DNA of 64,000 bases from Xanthomonas sp. DAR 80977 (GCF_041240605.1 NZ_CP162487.1:1433001-1497000), one strand, 5' to 3'; shown: positions 47,129 through 57,263, counted from the stretch's first letter. A program made the numbers and translations. The notes: generated by a model from the sequence alone, not told the origin.

Positions 47129-48910
47129 TCAATCGTCCACCCGCTCGCCCATCAGCTCGCGCTGGCGCTTGTCCAGTTCCTCGGCGTAGCGCTTGCGCAC
47201 GAAGCCTTCGGTCAGCACGCCGAGCACCTTGCCGTGTTCGTCGACCACCGCCAGTTCGTCGCTCTGGGTCAGGTCGAACTGGCGCATCGCGGTGACCACG
47301 TCGGTCTCGGCACGCAGCGCCACGTCGCGGTTGCCGGCGTAGGCGACGATCGCCGCGTCGGCATCGACGCCGTCGGCGTAGGCCGCGGCCAGCGTCACCA
47401 GCCCGGCGTAGTGGCCGTGTTCGTCCTCCAGCACCACGCGCACGCCCGAGCCGAGCGGGAAACGGCGGCGGAACTCGGCCACCGGGGTGGCCGCGGCGAG
47501 CGGCTGCACGTCCTTGCGCATCATCCGCCCAGCGCTCAGGTGCTTGACCCAGCCCACGTCGCGCGCGCTCTTGATGGTCTCGCCGCGCAGGTGCAGGCGC
47601 CAGGTCGAGAACGAATAGCCGAACACCTGGCGCACGATGGTGTTGGCCACCAGCACCGCCACCATCACCGCGCTGGCCAGCACGAAATCGTGGGTGCCCT
47701 CGAGCACCAGCATCGCCATCGTCATCGGCGCGCCGACCACCGCCGCGGCCAGCGCGGCCATGCCGGCCAGCGAGGCGGCGGTGCCGTCGACCAGGGCCAT
47801 GCCGGTACCCAGGTTCAACAGCCCGGCGAACAGGCCGCCGACCAGCGAGCCCATGAACAGCGAGGCGAAGAACAGGCCGCCGCGGAAGCCGAAGCCCAGC
47901 GAGATGCCCGAGGCCAGGCACTTGAGCAGCAACAGCACGCCCAGCCAGCGCAGCGAGGTCGGGCTGGTCAGGTCCAGGTGCAGCGCGCCGTGCCCGGAGG
48001 ACAGCACCTGCGGGGTGATCAGCGCCAGCGGGATCAGCATCAGGCCGCCGGCCACCGGCCGCGCCCAGCGCGGCAGCGGGCTGCGGTTGACCGCCTGCTC
48101 GATCGAACCGACCAGGCGCATCACCGCCACCGCCAACAGCGCGCAGATCGCGCCCAGCAAGGCGTACAGCAGGTAGTCGCGCGCTTCCAGCGCGGACGCC
48201 GCCGAGGCCGGCAACAGGTACGGCTGCACGCCGGCGGCCTGGGCCACGAACACCGCGCCCAGCGAGGCCACCGCCACCGGCGCCAGCGCCGAGGGCGAGT
48301 ACGCGCCGATCACGATCTCGAACGCGTAGAACGCGCCGGCCAGCGGCGCGCCGAACGCGGCGGCGATGGCCGCGCCGGCGCCGGCGCCGACCAGGGTGCG
48401 GATGTCGGCGCGGCGCAGGCGCAGGATCCGCCCCAGGTGCGAGCCGCTGCCCGCGCCCATCTGCGTGTACGCCGCCTCCAGCCCGACCGAGGCGCCGCAG
48501 CCGTTGGACAGCAGGGTCTGCGCGGAGACGATGAGGTTGTCGCGCATCGACATGCGCCCGCCGTACAGCGCATTGGCCTCCACCGCATCGATCAGCTGGC
48601 GCTTGCGCGCGCGGGCAGCCATGCCGAGCAGGCCGACCAGCAGCCCGCCCAGCGGCAGCACCCACAGCTGGCCCAGGCCCAGTTCCGGCATCGCGCTGAG
48701 CCGGGCATCGACGTCCAGGCCGTACAGCCAGGCCTGCGCGCCATGCGCCAGGCCGCTCTGCAGCAGGGTCAGCAGGCCGGCGACCAGGCCGACCAGCAGC
48801 GCCAGCGCGATGAACCAGACGTCGCTGGCGCGGAAGCGCCGGCGCAGCGCGTCGGCGAGGCTGTGCGAGGCGTCGGCCAGGCCCAGCCGCGGGTGCTGGC
48901 GCACGTTCAC
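47129..48910 (-). CDS. ClC-family chloride channel/antiporter with CBS domains
   Basis: A 593-residue inner-membrane protein with about ten hydrophobic helices in the first 430 residues. The ClC signatures are modified: GCGASVGLEAAYTQMGAG replaces the usual GxxGREGP. FGFRGGLFFASLFMGSLVGG and the helix end GAPMTMAMLVLEGTHDF are typical. Two C-terminal CBS domains follow (about 450-580: DVQPLAAATPVAEFRRRFPL and DVVTAMRQFDLTQSDELAVV). The start is GTG at 48910. Downstream (toward lower coordinates) lies heptad element 8. Confidence 0.9.
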   Translation of the reverse strand: MNVRQHPRLGLADASHSLADALRRRFRASDVWFIALALLVGLVAGLLTLLQSGLAHGAQAWLYGLDVDARLSAMPELGLGQLWVLPLGGLLVGLLGMAARARKRQLIDAVEANALYGGRMSMRDNLIVSAQTLLSNGCGASVGLEAAYTQMGAGSGSHLGRILRLRRADIRTLVGAGAGAAIAAAFGAPLAGAFYAFEIVIGAYSPSALAPVAVASLGAVFVAQAAGVQPYLLPASAASALEARDYLLYALLGAICALLAVAVMRLVGSIEQAVNRSPLPRWARPVAGGLMLIPLALITPQVLSSGHGALHLDLTSPTSLRWLGVLLLLKCLASGISLGFGFRGGLFFASLFMGSLVGGLFAGLLNLGTGMALVDGTAASLAGMAALAAAVVGAPMTMAMLVLEGTHDFVLASAVMVAVLVANTIVRQVFGYSFSTWRLHLRGETIKSARDVGWVKHLSAGRMMRKDVQPLAAATPVAEFRRRFPLGSGVRVVLEDEHGHYAGLVTLAAAYADGVDADAAIVAYAGNRDVALRAETDVVTAMRQFDLTQSDELAVVDEHGKVLGVLTEGFVRKRYAEELDKRQRELMGERVDD

Positions 48911-48920
48911 GGCCTGCGCC

Positions 48921-49436
48921 TTACTTGACGCGGCGGACCTTGGCCTGGGTGTTGTAGGTGTCGACCTGCATGTACCACACGCCGGCGATGCCCGGCTTGA
49001 TCCGCACCTTGGGCGCGCTGCGGTGCACGCTGCTCAGGCTGGCCGATTCGGTCTGTTCCCATTCCTGGCCGTTGGCCAGCACGTAGCGGCGGCCCTTGGA
49101 GAAACCGGTGAACTCGCCGACCAGGGTGCTCTCGATCGGCTCCTGGCTGCCGAAGTCGAAGAAGCCGCGGTTCTTCACGATCACTTCCTGGCGGCCTTCC
49201 TCCTTGGCCTTCTCCAGCGCCACCGCGGTCTCCTTGGCGACCTTGCCCTGCAGCCAGTCGTTGAGCGCGCTCAGCTCCTGCGGCGACAGCTTGTCCAGCC
49301 CGGCGGCCTTGAACTCCTGCGCCGACATCTGCGTCTGCAGATCGCCGGACACGGCGCGCTGGGCGGCGGCGGGAGCGGCGGCGGACACGGCGAGCGCCGC
49401 GCACAGGACCAGGGGAGTGAGGCGCGCAAGGAGCAT
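48921..49436 (-). CDS. Exported hypothetical protein
   Basis: A 171-residue protein with a Sec signal peptide (MLLARLTPLVLCAALAVSAAAPAAA, cleavage before QRA). A helical segment SPQELSALNDWLQGK is followed by a probable small beta domain (TLVGEFTGFSKGRRYVLANGQEWEQTE). The ATG at 49436 is chosen because it begins the signal; a GTG-type start upstream would lengthen it without adding features. No family recognised. The stop is 10 nt before the ClC start, so the two may be co-transcribed. Confidence 0.7.
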   Translation of the reverse strand: MLLARLTPLVLCAALAVSAAAPAAAQRAVSGDLQTQMSAQEFKAAGLDKLSPQELSALNDWLQGKVAKETAVALEKAKEEGRQEVIVKNRGFFDFGSQEPIESTLVGEFTGFSKGRRYVLANGQEWEQTESASLSSVHRSAPKVRIKPGIAGVWYMQVDTYNTQAKVRRVK

Positions 49437-49553
49437 GGCGGGATCCGGGCAGTGGGATGCGGCGTAGTGTAGTCGCAAGCGCGCGGCGCCGGCGCTGTGC
49501 GGATGGCACCGGCACGCCGCCGGGGCAGGGCCGGGCGGCGCCGCGGCGGCCGC

Positions 49554-50675
49554 TCAGCCGGCGCCGGGTTCCGTCGCCGACGGCGTGCGTGGCGGGCGCC
49601 GGTACACGAACGCCGGCGCCGCGTCGGCGGCCTCGCGCTGCGCCAGCGCCTGCAGGTCCGCATGCTCGGGCGCGCGCTCGCAGACCGGGTCCAGCGTGGC
49701 CGCGTCGCCGCTCAGCGCCAGCGCCTGGCAGCGGCAGCCGCCCCAGTCGATCTCGCGTTTCGGGCAGCCCTGGCAGACCTCCGGCATCCACGCGGTGCCG
49801 CGGTAGCGGGCGAACGCCTCGCCGTCGCGCCAGATCGCCGCCAGCGGACGGTCACGGAGGTTCTCGAACACCATGTCCGGCAAGGTCTCGGCGGCATGGC
49901 AGGGCAGCACGTCGCCGCGCGGGGAGATGTTGACGAAGCGCTGGCCCCAGCCGCCCATGCACGCCTTGGGCCGGTGCGCGTAGTAGTCGGGGGTGACGAA
50001 GTCGATGCTCAGGCGCTCGCCCAGCCGTTCGCGCGCCGCGGTCACCGCGACCACGGTGGCGTCGATCTGCGCGCGGCTGGGCATCAGCGCGGCGCGGTTG
50101 CGCAGGCCCCAGCCGTAGTACTGGGTGTGCGCCACTTCCAGGCGCTCGGCGCCCAGTTCCAGCGCCAGCTCGATCATCGCCGGCACCCGTTCGGCGTTGT
50201 GGCGGTGGATCACCGCGTTGATCGTCAGCGGCAGCTCGAGTGCGCGCACCGCCGCGGCGAAGGCGCGCTTCTTGTCCAGGCTGCCGCGGTAGCCGGCGAT
50301 GCGGTCGGCGCCGGCGGCATCGGCGTCCTGCACGCTCAGCTGCACGTGCTCCAGCCCGGCCTCGGCGAGCTGCGCCAGCATCGCTGCGCCGCCGGCCACG
50401 CCGGAGGTGATCAGGTTGCTGTACAGGCCCAGCCCGCGCGCATGCGCGACCAGCTCGGGCAGGTCCTTGCGCAGCATCGGTTCGCCGCCGGAGAAGTGCG
50501 CCTGCAGCACGCCCATCGCCGCGGCCTGATCCAGCGCCGAGCGCCAGCCGGCGGTGTCCATCTCCTCGCGCAGGCCGGCCAGGGCGATCGGGTTGGAGCA
50601 GTACGGGCAGGCCAGCGGGCAGCGGTGGGTCAGCTCGAGCAGCAGCGACAGCGGCGGCGGCACGCTGGCGTTCAT
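49554..50675 (-). CDS. pqqE: PqqA peptide cyclase PqqE
   Basis: A 373-residue radical SAM-SPASM enzyme that forms the carbon-carbon bond between the Glu and Tyr of PqqA. The radical SAM cysteines are in [12 protein letters not shown] (about residues 18-26), and [11 protein letters not shown] binds SAM. The SPASM auxiliary clusters use cysteines in [10 protein letters not shown] and [17 protein letters not shown] near the C-terminus. Last gene of the cluster; its start overlaps the pqqD stop (ATGA). Confidence 0.96.
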   Translation of the reverse strand: MNASVPPPLSLLLELTHRCPLACPYCSNPIALAGLREEMDTAGWRSALDQAAAMGVLQAHFSGGEPMLRKDLPELVAHARGLGLYSNLITSGVAGGAAMLAQLAEAGLEHVQLSVQDADAAGADRIAGYRGSLDKKRAFAAAVRALELPLTINAVIHRHNAERVPAMIELALELGAERLEVAHTQYYGWGLRNRAALMPSRAQIDATVVAVTAARERLGERLSIDFVTPDYYAHRPKACMGGWGQRFVNISPRGDVLPCHAAETLPDMVFENLRDRPLAAIWRDGEAFARYRGTAWMPEVCQGCPKREIDWGGCRCQALALSGDAATLDPVCERAPEHADLQALAQREAADAAPAFVYRRPPRTPSATEPGAG

Positions 50676-50950
50676 GCGCGCAGCAGGCGCTTGTCGTGCA
50701 GTTGCGCGGCCAGCTCGAGCACGTCGCCTTCGACCTCGGCCGGGTCGGCGTCGAACTGCGCGGCCAGGTCCGCGGCGATGGCCGCCAGCGAGCGCACGCC
50801 GTCGCAGCGCGACACGATCGCATGCGCGATCTCGTCCAGTTCGATCACCCGTTCCGGCGCCAGCAGCACCCATTGCGCGCGGGTGCGGTCGTGCTGCAGG
50901 CGCACGCCGGCGGCCAGACGCGGGCAACTGGCGGGCGCCATCGCGCTCAT
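50672..50950 (-). CDS. pqqD: PqqA-binding chaperone PqqD
   Basis: A 92-residue peptide chaperone (RRE-type) that presents PqqA to PqqE. It has the PqqD winged-helix pattern: [20 protein letters not shown], then [20 protein letters not shown] and [20 protein letters not shown]. The frame is open upstream inside pqqC, but the ATG at 50950 overlaps the pqqC stop and gives the family length. Confidence 0.94.
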   Translation of the reverse strand: MSAMAPASCPRLAAGVRLQHDRTRAQWVLLAPERVIELDEIAHAIVSRCDGVRSLAAIAADLAAQFDADPAEVEGDVLELAAQLHDKRLLRA

Positions 50951-51702
50951 GCCACGGCCTGCGCCGGCGCCGGCGCGCCGGCGGCGAACGCCTCCGGCCA
51001 GGCCACGCCGGGCTGCACGTAGGCGAAGTGCAGCGCGTCCAGCTGCGACCACAGCACGCCGCACTTGAAGCGCAGCGCGTCCTGCACCAGTCGCTGCTTC
51101 TCCACCGTGTCGGCGTGGCGCTTGACGTAGTCCAGGGCGAAGTCCGAATCGCGCGGCGCCTCGTGCAGGCGGTGCTCGAAATACGCCAGCGCCTCGCGCG
51201 AGACGAAATCGTAGTGCTGCAGCATGCCGGCGACGCGGCGGCCGATGATGCCCGGCGCGAACAGTTCGGTCAGCGACGAGGCGATCGCCTCCAGCAGGCT
51301 CTTCTCGCGCACGAAGTGCAGGTAGGCCTGCACCGCGAAGCGGGTGCCGGGCAGCAGGGCGCGGCCGGACTGCACCAGTTCGCGGTCCAGGCCCAGCGCG
51401 TCGGTCAGGTGCAGCCAGCGCGCGATGCCGCCTTCGCCGTCGGCGCTGCCGTCGTGGTCGACGATGCGCTGGCGCCAGATCCGGCGCAGCGCCGGATCGT
51501 CCATCCGCGCCAGGATCGCGGCGTCCTTCAGCGGGATGCAGCGCTGGTATTCGTAGCGGTTCAGCGCCCAGGCCTGGACCTGGCCGCGCTCGAGCCGGCC
51601 GCTGTGCAGCAGCGCGTGGAACGGATGCTGGTCGTGGTACAGGCGCGCGCCGATCGCGCGCAGTTCCGCCTCCAGCTGGTCGGGGCTCAGCAGTGCGCTC
51701 AC
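50947..51702 (-). CDS. pqqC: Pyrroloquinoline-quinone synthase PqqC
   Basis: A 251-residue cofactorless oxidase that performs the last step of PQQ synthesis, ring closure and eight-electron oxidation. Family features: [16 protein letters not shown] at the start, [19 protein letters not shown], an IVDHDGS segment, and the C-terminal [11 protein letters not shown]. Active-site His, Arg and Tyr residues lie in these segments. The start is GTG at 51702, 25 nt after the pqqB stop. Confidence 0.96.
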   Translation of the reverse strand: MSALLSPDQLEAELRAIGARLYHDQHPFHALLHSGRLERGQVQAWALNRYEYQRCIPLKDAAILARMDDPALRRIWRQRIVDHDGSADGEGGIARWLHLTDALGLDRELVQSGRALLPGTRFAVQAYLHFVREKSLLEAIASSLTELFAPGIIGRRVAGMLQHYDFVSREALAYFEHRLHEAPRDSDFALDYVKRHADTVEKQRLVQDALRFKCGVLWSQLDALHFAYVQPGVAWPEAFAAGAPAPAQAVA

Positions 51703-51727
51703 GGGTCGATGTTCCCAGGCGGGTTGT

Positions 51728-52627
51728 TCACAGGGTGATGTCCATGCCGTCGTGGGCGACGTCCCAGCCGTGCGCGCTCACCGTCGCGCGTTCGGCCGAG
51801 CCGGCGTCGAGGATCGGGTTGGTGGTGTTGATGTGGATGAAGACCTTGCGCGCCACGTCCAGGTCGGCGAACGCGCGCAGGGTGCCGGCGTCGCCGTCGA
51901 TGCTCAGGTGGCCCATGCGCTGGCCGGTCTTGGCGCTGACCCCGAGCTGCACCAGTTCGTCGTCGCGCCACAGGGTGCCGTCGAAGAACACCAGTTCGGC
52001 GCCGCGCAGGCGCGCGCGCAGCGCGTCGGTCATCGCCGCGCAGCCGGGGATGTAGTGGAGGCGATGGCGGCCGTCGTCGATGGTCAGGCCCAGGGTTTCG
52101 TCGTCGGCGCCGGCCAGGTCGCCGCTGTGGCGGCTCTCCATGAACAGCGGCACCTTGCCCGGCACCGCGAACGGCGTGACCTGCAGGCCGAGCAGCGACA
52201 GCGGCGTGTCCAGGGCGAAGGCATGGCGATGCACGTAGGCCGGGTGCAGCGCGTCGAACACCGGATTCTGCGCCAACAGGTCGAGCACCCGGCCGCTGGC
52301 GTACAGGTCGAAGCGCTGGCTCTCGCGCATCGACAGCAGGCCGGCGATATGGTCGATCTCGCCGCTGGTCAGCAGCACCGCCTCGATCGGGGAATGGCGC
52401 AGGTCGCGTTGCGGCCACAGCGCGGGGGTGGCCAGCAGCTGCTGGCGGAAATCGGGGGAAGCGTTGATGAGCAGCCAGCGCTGGTTGTCGGCGCTGACTG
52501 CGATGCTGGCCTGGGTCCGACGTTGGGCACCCGGGTGGTGTTGCCATGCCCGCTGGCTCGCGGGCGTATGGCAGTTCCACTGCGGGTGCCCCCCGCCGGC
52601 TGCCGATCCCAATACGATGAGGTGCAT
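51728..52627 (-). CDS. pqqB: PQQ biosynthesis protein PqqB
   Basis: A 299-residue metallo-beta-lactamase-fold hydroxylase proposed to hydroxylate the Tyr of the Glu-Tyr intermediate. The N-terminus MHLIVLGSAAGGGHPQWNCH is diagnostic. LLTSGEIDHIAGLLSMRES carries the altered metal-binding motif and FFDGTLWRDDELV and HINTTNPIL are further family segments. The ATG at 52627 is fixed by the family start, 64 nt after pqqA. Confidence 0.96.
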   Translation of the reverse strand: MHLIVLGSAAGGGHPQWNCHTPASQRAWQHHPGAQRRTQASIAVSADNQRWLLINASPDFRQQLLATPALWPQRDLRHSPIEAVLLTSGEIDHIAGLLSMRESQRFDLYASGRVLDLLAQNPVFDALHPAYVHRHAFALDTPLSLLGLQVTPFAVPGKVPLFMESRHSGDLAGADDETLGLTIDDGRHRLHYIPGCAAMTDALRARLRGAELVFFDGTLWRDDELVQLGVSAKTGQRMGHLSIDGDAGTLRAFADLDVARKVFIHINTTNPILDAGSAERATVSAHGWDVAHDGMDITL

Positions 52628-52691
52628 CCGGTCTCCGTCTACGGCGCCTGGCCGGTCACGCATCGTCTCGGGAAAGGTGTGTTGCGCGCGG

Positions 52692-52772
52692 TCAAAGCTC
52701 GCCGGAGGCGTAGCAGTTGATTTCCGCGCCGACACAGATCTCGCGGATCACGGGCTTGTTCCACTTCTTCAT
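52692..52772 (-). CDS. pqqA: PQQ precursor peptide PqqA
   Basis: A 26-residue precursor: MKKWNKPVIREICVGAEINC then YASGEL. It contains the obligatory E-x3-Y pair (Glu in AEI, Tyr in CYA) whose side chains become PQQ. AGAGGAA is placed 8 nt before the ATG. First gene of pqqABCDE. No pqqF or pqqG protease gene is in the window. A 267-bp gap upstream (to relA, divergent) should hold the operon promoter. Confidence 0.95.
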   Translation of the reverse strand: MKKWNKPVIREICVGAEINCYASGEL

Positions 52773-53039
52773 GAGCGTTCCTCTTCGAGTGAGACGACGG
52801 GGCGACGGCGGCGGCATCCGCGTGCGGCGGAGCGCGACGGCATCGGTTTCGAGAATAGGCCTGCCCCCCGGCAGGGGTGTGAAATTCCGGTGAAGCCGGG
52901 GCAAGTCGCAAGCCGGTCACAATGAGGTCCTGGTGCGTATCCGCCGACCGGGCGCATGCGCCGGCCGCGCCGCGCAATTGTGGGCAGGCGCGCAAGCGCG
53001 CTAGTGTAGGCGGCACCGTTTCGCCATGACCGTCCGTCC

Positions 53040-55196
53040 TTGACCCACTCTTCCCATTCCGGCCTGGAGGCGCTGCTGCAGCGCCCGGCCGCGGCAGCGC
53101 TGGCGCCTGCGCTGCGCGAGGCGCTGCTGCAGGCCTGGCACGCGCAGCCGGAACAGGCCGCGCGCGCGCCGTGGCCGGTGCTGGCCGATACGCTGGACGC
53201 GCTGGCGCTGCTGTCGGCCGACGAAGCGGCGCTGCTGGCCGCGCTGCTGTTCGACCTGCCGGGCCTGCGCGCGCAGCTGGCGCAGCTGCCGGTCGCGCCG
53301 CCGGCACGGGCGCAGGCGGTCGGCGGCCTGCTCGACGGACAGGACGCGGCCGACCAGGTCTGGGCGCTGCACGCCGGGCGCGAGGCCGGGCGCAACAGCG
53401 AGGGCCTGCGCCGGCTGCTGCTGTCGATCGTGCAGGACCTGCGCGTGGTGCCGATCCTGCTGGCGCGGCAACTGGCGAAGATGCGGGTGGCCGACAAGCT
53501 GCCCGAGGCGCAGCGCCGCGCGCTGGCGCAGCTGACCCGCGACATCCACGCGCCGCTGGCCAACCGCCTGGGCATCTGGCAGCTGAAGTGGGAACTGGAG
53601 GACCTGGCGTTCCGCCACCTGGAACCGGACACCTACCGGCGCATCGCGCGCGAGGTGGACGAGAGCCGGGTGGCGCGCGAGCGCTACATCGAGGCGGTCA
53701 AGAAGATCCTGTCCAAGGCGCTGGGCGAGCAGGGCCTGCGCGCGGAGATCAGCGGCCGGCCCAAGCACATCTACAGCATCTGGCGGAAGATGCAGAAGAA
53801 GCGGCTGGCCTTCGACCAGCTGTACGACCTGCGCGCGGTGCGGGTGATGGTCGACGACGTCGCCGCCTGCTATGCCGCGCTGGGCGTGGTGCATGCGCTG
53901 TGGGCGCCGGTGCCGAGCGAGTTCGACGACTACATCGCGCGGCCCAAGGCCAACGACTACCGCTCGCTGCACACCGCGGTGGTCGGCCCGGAAGGGCGCA
54001 CGATCGAGGTGCAGATCCGCACCCACGAGATGCACGCGCAGGCCGAGCTGGGCGTGGCCGCGCACTGGAAGTACAAGGAAGGCGGCAAGGGCGCGGAGAA
54101 GGCGTTCGACCGCAAGATCACCTGGATGCGGCAGCTGCTGGAGCAGTCGCAGGACGGCGAGCAGGGCGGGCTGGCCGGCGCGCTCGACGCCGAGCTGGTC
54201 GAGGACCGGGTCTATGCGCTGACCCCGATGGGCGAGGTGATCGACCTGCCGCAGGGCGCCACGCCGCTGGATTTCGCCTACCACGTGCACACCATGGTCG
54301 GGCACCGCTGCCGCGGCGCCAAGGTCAACAACCGCATCGTGCCGCTGACCCACAAGCTGCGCAGCGGCGACCGCGTCGAGATCCTGACCGGCAAGGAGGC
54401 CGAGCCGCGCCGCGACTGGCTGCTGCCGGCCAACGGCTACCTGGCCAGCGGCCGCTCGCGCGACAAGGTGCGCGCCTGGTTCCACAAGCTCGACCGCGCG
54501 CGCAACGTGCAGGCCGGCAAGGACCTGCTCGAGCGCGAACTCAAGCGCCTGGGCCTGCAGCACGCCGACCTGCTGCCGGCGGCGAAGAAGTTCCATGCCG
54601 ACGGCATCGAGGAGCTGTACATCCAGGTCGCGCTGGGCGACGTCGGCCCCAGCCAGGTCGGGCGCGCCCTGCACGAGGCCGAACGCGCCGCGGCGCAGCC
54701 GGCCGCGCCGGCGCTGCCGCGGCCGACCGCGCGCCGCGGCGGGCTGGCCAAGTCCAAGTTCACCGTGCAGGGCGTGGGCAACCTGCTGGTGCAGCTGGCG
54801 CGCTGCTGCCAGCCGGTCGCCGGCGAACCGATCGCCGGCTACCTGACCCGCACCCGCGGCGTCACCGTGCACCGCAGCGACTGCGCCGCCTTCGCCCGGC
54901 TCGCCGCCGGCAACCCGCAACGGGTGCTGCCGGTGGAGTGGGGCCAGGCCGGCGGCGGCTACGAGGTCGACGTGCTGGTGCGGGCGATGGACCGGCGCTG
55001 GCTGCTCAAGGACATCACCAACCTGATCGCGCAGGAGGACGCGCACGTGCTGGAGATCAACAGCGACAACGTGCGCGACAGCGGCCGCACCCAGCTGCGG
55101 CTGCGGCTGAAGGTCGGCGACTACGGCCAGCTGTCGACCCTGCTAGGCAAGCTCGATGCGCTGCCCGGCGTGGACGAGGCGCGGCGCCTGGGTTGA
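53040..55196 (+). CDS. relA: GTP pyrophosphokinase RelA
   Basis: A 718-residue ribosome-associated (p)ppGpp synthetase. The N-terminal hydrolase-like domain is degenerate: the HD pair is replaced (LLFDLPGL). The synthetase domain (about 230-345) includes KHIYSIWRKMQKKRLAFDQL and the RelA-type EFDD (residues 294-297) in place of the RFKD of bifunctional enzymes, so it is a dedicated synthetase. TGS domain about 386-450, then helical and zinc-finger parts (LARCCQPV), and ACT domain from about 640. The start is taken as TTG at 53040 because nearby ATGs are out of frame. Confidence 0.93.
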   Translation: MTHSSHSGLEALLQRPAAAALAPALREALLQAWHAQPEQAARAPWPVLADTLDALALLSADEAALLAALLFDLPGLRAQLAQLPVAPPARAQAVGGLLDGQDAADQVWALHAGREAGRNSEGLRRLLLSIVQDLRVVPILLARQLAKMRVADKLPEAQRRALAQLTRDIHAPLANRLGIWQLKWELEDLAFRHLEPDTYRRIAREVDESRVARERYIEAVKKILSKALGEQGLRAEISGRPKHIYSIWRKMQKKRLAFDQLYDLRAVRVMVDDVAACYAALGVVHALWAPVPSEFDDYIARPKANDYRSLHTAVVGPEGRTIEVQIRTHEMHAQAELGVAAHWKYKEGGKGAEKAFDRKITWMRQLLEQSQDGEQGGLAGALDAELVEDRVYALTPMGEVIDLPQGATPLDFAYHVHTMVGHRCRGAKVNNRIVPLTHKLRSGDRVEILTGKEAEPRRDWLLPANGYLASGRSRDKVRAWFHKLDRARNVQAGKDLLERELKRLGLQHADLLPAAKKFHADGIEELYIQVALGDVGPSQVGRALHEAERAAAQPAAPALPRPTARRGGLAKSKFTVQGVGNLLVQLARCCQPVAGEPIAGYLTRTRGVTVHRSDCAAFARLAAGNPQRVLPVEWGQAGGGYEVDVLVRAMDRRWLLKDITNLIAQEDAHVLEINSDNVRDSGRTQLRLRLKVGDYGQLSTLLGKLDALPGVDEARRLG

Positions 55197-55259
55197 ACGC
55201 CGGCCGCGCGGGCCTGGCGCATGCATGGTCTTGCCATGCACGCGCGCTAAGCTTGTGCG

Positions 55260-56789
55260 GTGAGCAAGCCGCCAGATCAGGTCAGGGACGAACGCCGGCG
55301 CACGCCGCGTCCGGTGCCGCTGTGGCGCGATCGCCGTGTCTGGCGCTGGGCGTTGGCGGCCTTGCTGTTGGCGGCGATGGCCCTGGTGATGTTCCGCCGC
55401 CCGCTGGCCGATCTGCTGTGGCCGGAGACGCGCATCCAGCAACTGCTCGACCAGGGCAATGCCGCATTGCGTGCCGGCCGCCTCAGCGCCGCCGACGGCA
55501 GCGGCGCGCGCGAGCGCTTCGAGGCGGCGCTGGCCCTGGATGGCGACCGCGTGCAGGCGCGGGCCGGGCTGGCCGCGACCGGCCGCGCCGCGCTCGGCCA
55601 GGCGCGCGCGGCGCTGGCCGCCGGGCGCTATGCGCAGGTGCGTTCGGCGCTGGCGCTGGCGCGCGCGCTGCAGGTGCCGCGCGCCGAGGCCGACCGCATC
55701 GACGCCGCCCTGCGCCAGCGCGAGGCGGCGCACGCCGGGCTCGACCAACTGCTGCAACGGGCGGCGCAGGCCCGCGTGGAGGGCCGCCTGGACGGCGCGC
55801 CCGATGCGGCGCTGCCGCTGTACCGGCAGGTGCTGGAGTTCGCCCCGGAACGCACCGAAGCGCTGGAAGGCCGCGAGGATGCGCTGTCGGAACTGCTGCA
55901 GCGCGCGCAGGCGGCGCTGGCGCGCGGCGACGTGGCGGCGGCCGCGGCGCTGGTGGACAGCGCGCGCGGCTACGATCCCGGGCACGTCGACCTGCCGGCG
56001 GCGCAGGCGGCGCTGAATCGCGCGCTGGACGCCCTGCAGCGCGAGGCCGAGACGGCGTTGCGCCGGCAGCGGCTGGACGCGGCGGCGCGCGCCTTCGCCA
56101 AGCTGCGCGCCGCTGCGCCGGAGGCGGCCGCTGCGCGCGACGGCGAGGAGCGCGTGGCCACGGCGTATGCGGCGCAGGCCACGCGCGCGGCCGCGGATTT
56201 CCGTTTCGCCGAGGCCGAGCGTGCGCTGCAGCGCGGACAGGCCCTGGCCGCGGACAGCCGTGCGCTGGCCGACGCGCGGCAGGCGCTGGCGCGTGCGCGG
56301 CAAAGCCAGGCCACACTGCACTCGCGGCTGTCGCCGGCCGAGCGCGGGCAGCGCCTGCAGGCCCTGCTGGCGGCGTTGCAGGCGGCCGAGGCGCGCGGCG
56401 ACTGGTTGACCCCGCCCGGCGCCAGCGCCTACGACACCTTGCTCGCGGCACAGGTGCTGGCGCCGCGCGATGCGCGGGTGCGCAGCGCCGAACAGCGCGT
56501 GCTGGCGGCGCTGCGGCGCTGCTTCGACGACGAACTACGCGGCAACCGGGTGCTGGCGGCGAGCGCGTGCTACGACGCCTGGCGTGCGCTGGCGCCGGGC
56601 GGCAACGGCGTGGCCGCGGCACGCCGGCGCCTGGCGCAGCGCTGGCTCGCGGTCGGCGACGAACGCCTGAGCGCCGGCGATGCCGATTTCGCGCGCGAGG
56701 CGCTGCGCCGCGCCCGCGCGATCGACCCGGCCACGCCGGAACTGGCGGCGTTCGCGCGCCGCCTGCGCAGCTTGTCGCCTGGGGGCTGA
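55260..56789 (+). CDS. TPR-like membrane-anchored hypothetical protein
   Basis: A 509-residue protein. One transmembrane helix lies at about residues 29-47 (VWRWALAALLLAAMALVMF), and then a long Ala/Leu/Arg-rich helical domain with TPR-like repeats (ARERFEAALALDGDRVQARA, RFAEAERALQRGQALAADSR, AREALRRARAIDPATPELAA). It would act in the periplasm or cytoplasm as a scaffold. The start is GTG at 55260. No specific family is recognised. The high arginine and alanine content is typical of this genome and does not help to place it. Confidence 0.6.
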   Translation: MSKPPDQVRDERRRTPRPVPLWRDRRVWRWALAALLLAAMALVMFRRPLADLLWPETRIQQLLDQGNAALRAGRLSAADGSGARERFEAALALDGDRVQARAGLAATGRAALGQARAALAAGRYAQVRSALALARALQVPRAEADRIDAALRQREAAHAGLDQLLQRAAQARVEGRLDGAPDAALPLYRQVLEFAPERTEALEGREDALSELLQRAQAALARGDVAAAAALVDSARGYDPGHVDLPAAQAALNRALDALQREAETALRRQRLDAAARAFAKLRAAAPEAAAARDGEERVATAYAAQATRAAADFRFAEAERALQRGQALAADSRALADARQALARARQSQATLHSRLSPAERGQRLQALLAALQAAEARGDWLTPPGASAYDTLLAAQVLAPRDARVRSAEQRVLAALRRCFDDELRGNRVLAASACYDAWRALAPGGNGVAAARRRLAQRWLAVGDERLSAGDADFAREALRRARAIDPATPELAAFARRLRSLSPGG

Positions 56790-57263
56790 GTGTGTCTGCG
56801 CGGTATTCCGGCCTTGCAGGAAGGTTTGCAGCCTCGGTGGCTGCCTAAGCCTGCTGTTTCGCCGCTGCTTCTGTCGCGGTCGATGGGCCGAGGCCGCACG
56901 GAACCGCTCCTGCAGGGTTGGCCGGCGCACTGCTGATGCTTCTTCCGGCGCGATCCGAAGCCGTCGGGTCCACCGCTTCGTTCGTCGCGACTGAAGTCGC
57001 TCCCACAGCGGTTTGTCGGTCGCCTGCGGGATGCATTGTGGGAGGGGCTACAGCCCCGACGATGGCCGAAACCGTCGTGGTGTCCGACTTCGTTTGTCGC
57101 GGCTGAAGCCGTTCCTGCAGGAGCTTTCCGCGCGCTTGCCGGGTGCACTGTAGGAGCGGCTTCAGCCGCGACGCTTTACCGGTGGCGCATCGGGTCGATG
57201 GCTCGACGCCGGCCAGAGCCGCTTATGTCCGCCCATGCCGGGCGTCCACGGGTCGCAGCCGCC
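56790..57263. repeat. Cluster of REP-like hairpins
   Basis: Four copies of a GTAGGAGCGGCTTCAGCCGC-type palindrome: 56981-57007 (reverse), 57037-57063 (forward), 57093-57120 (reverse), 57149-57174 (forward), with a degenerate copy near 56872-56911. They fill a 474-bp gap between two convergent genes. Alternating orientation resembles paired REP/REPIN elements of Pseudomonas and Xanthomonas. Confidence 0.85.

Noticed and set aside
53171..56848. A 1225-codon plus-strand frame across relA and the TPR-like gene
   Set aside because: It crosses the stop of relA in another frame and shows no domain; it is a G+C artefact.
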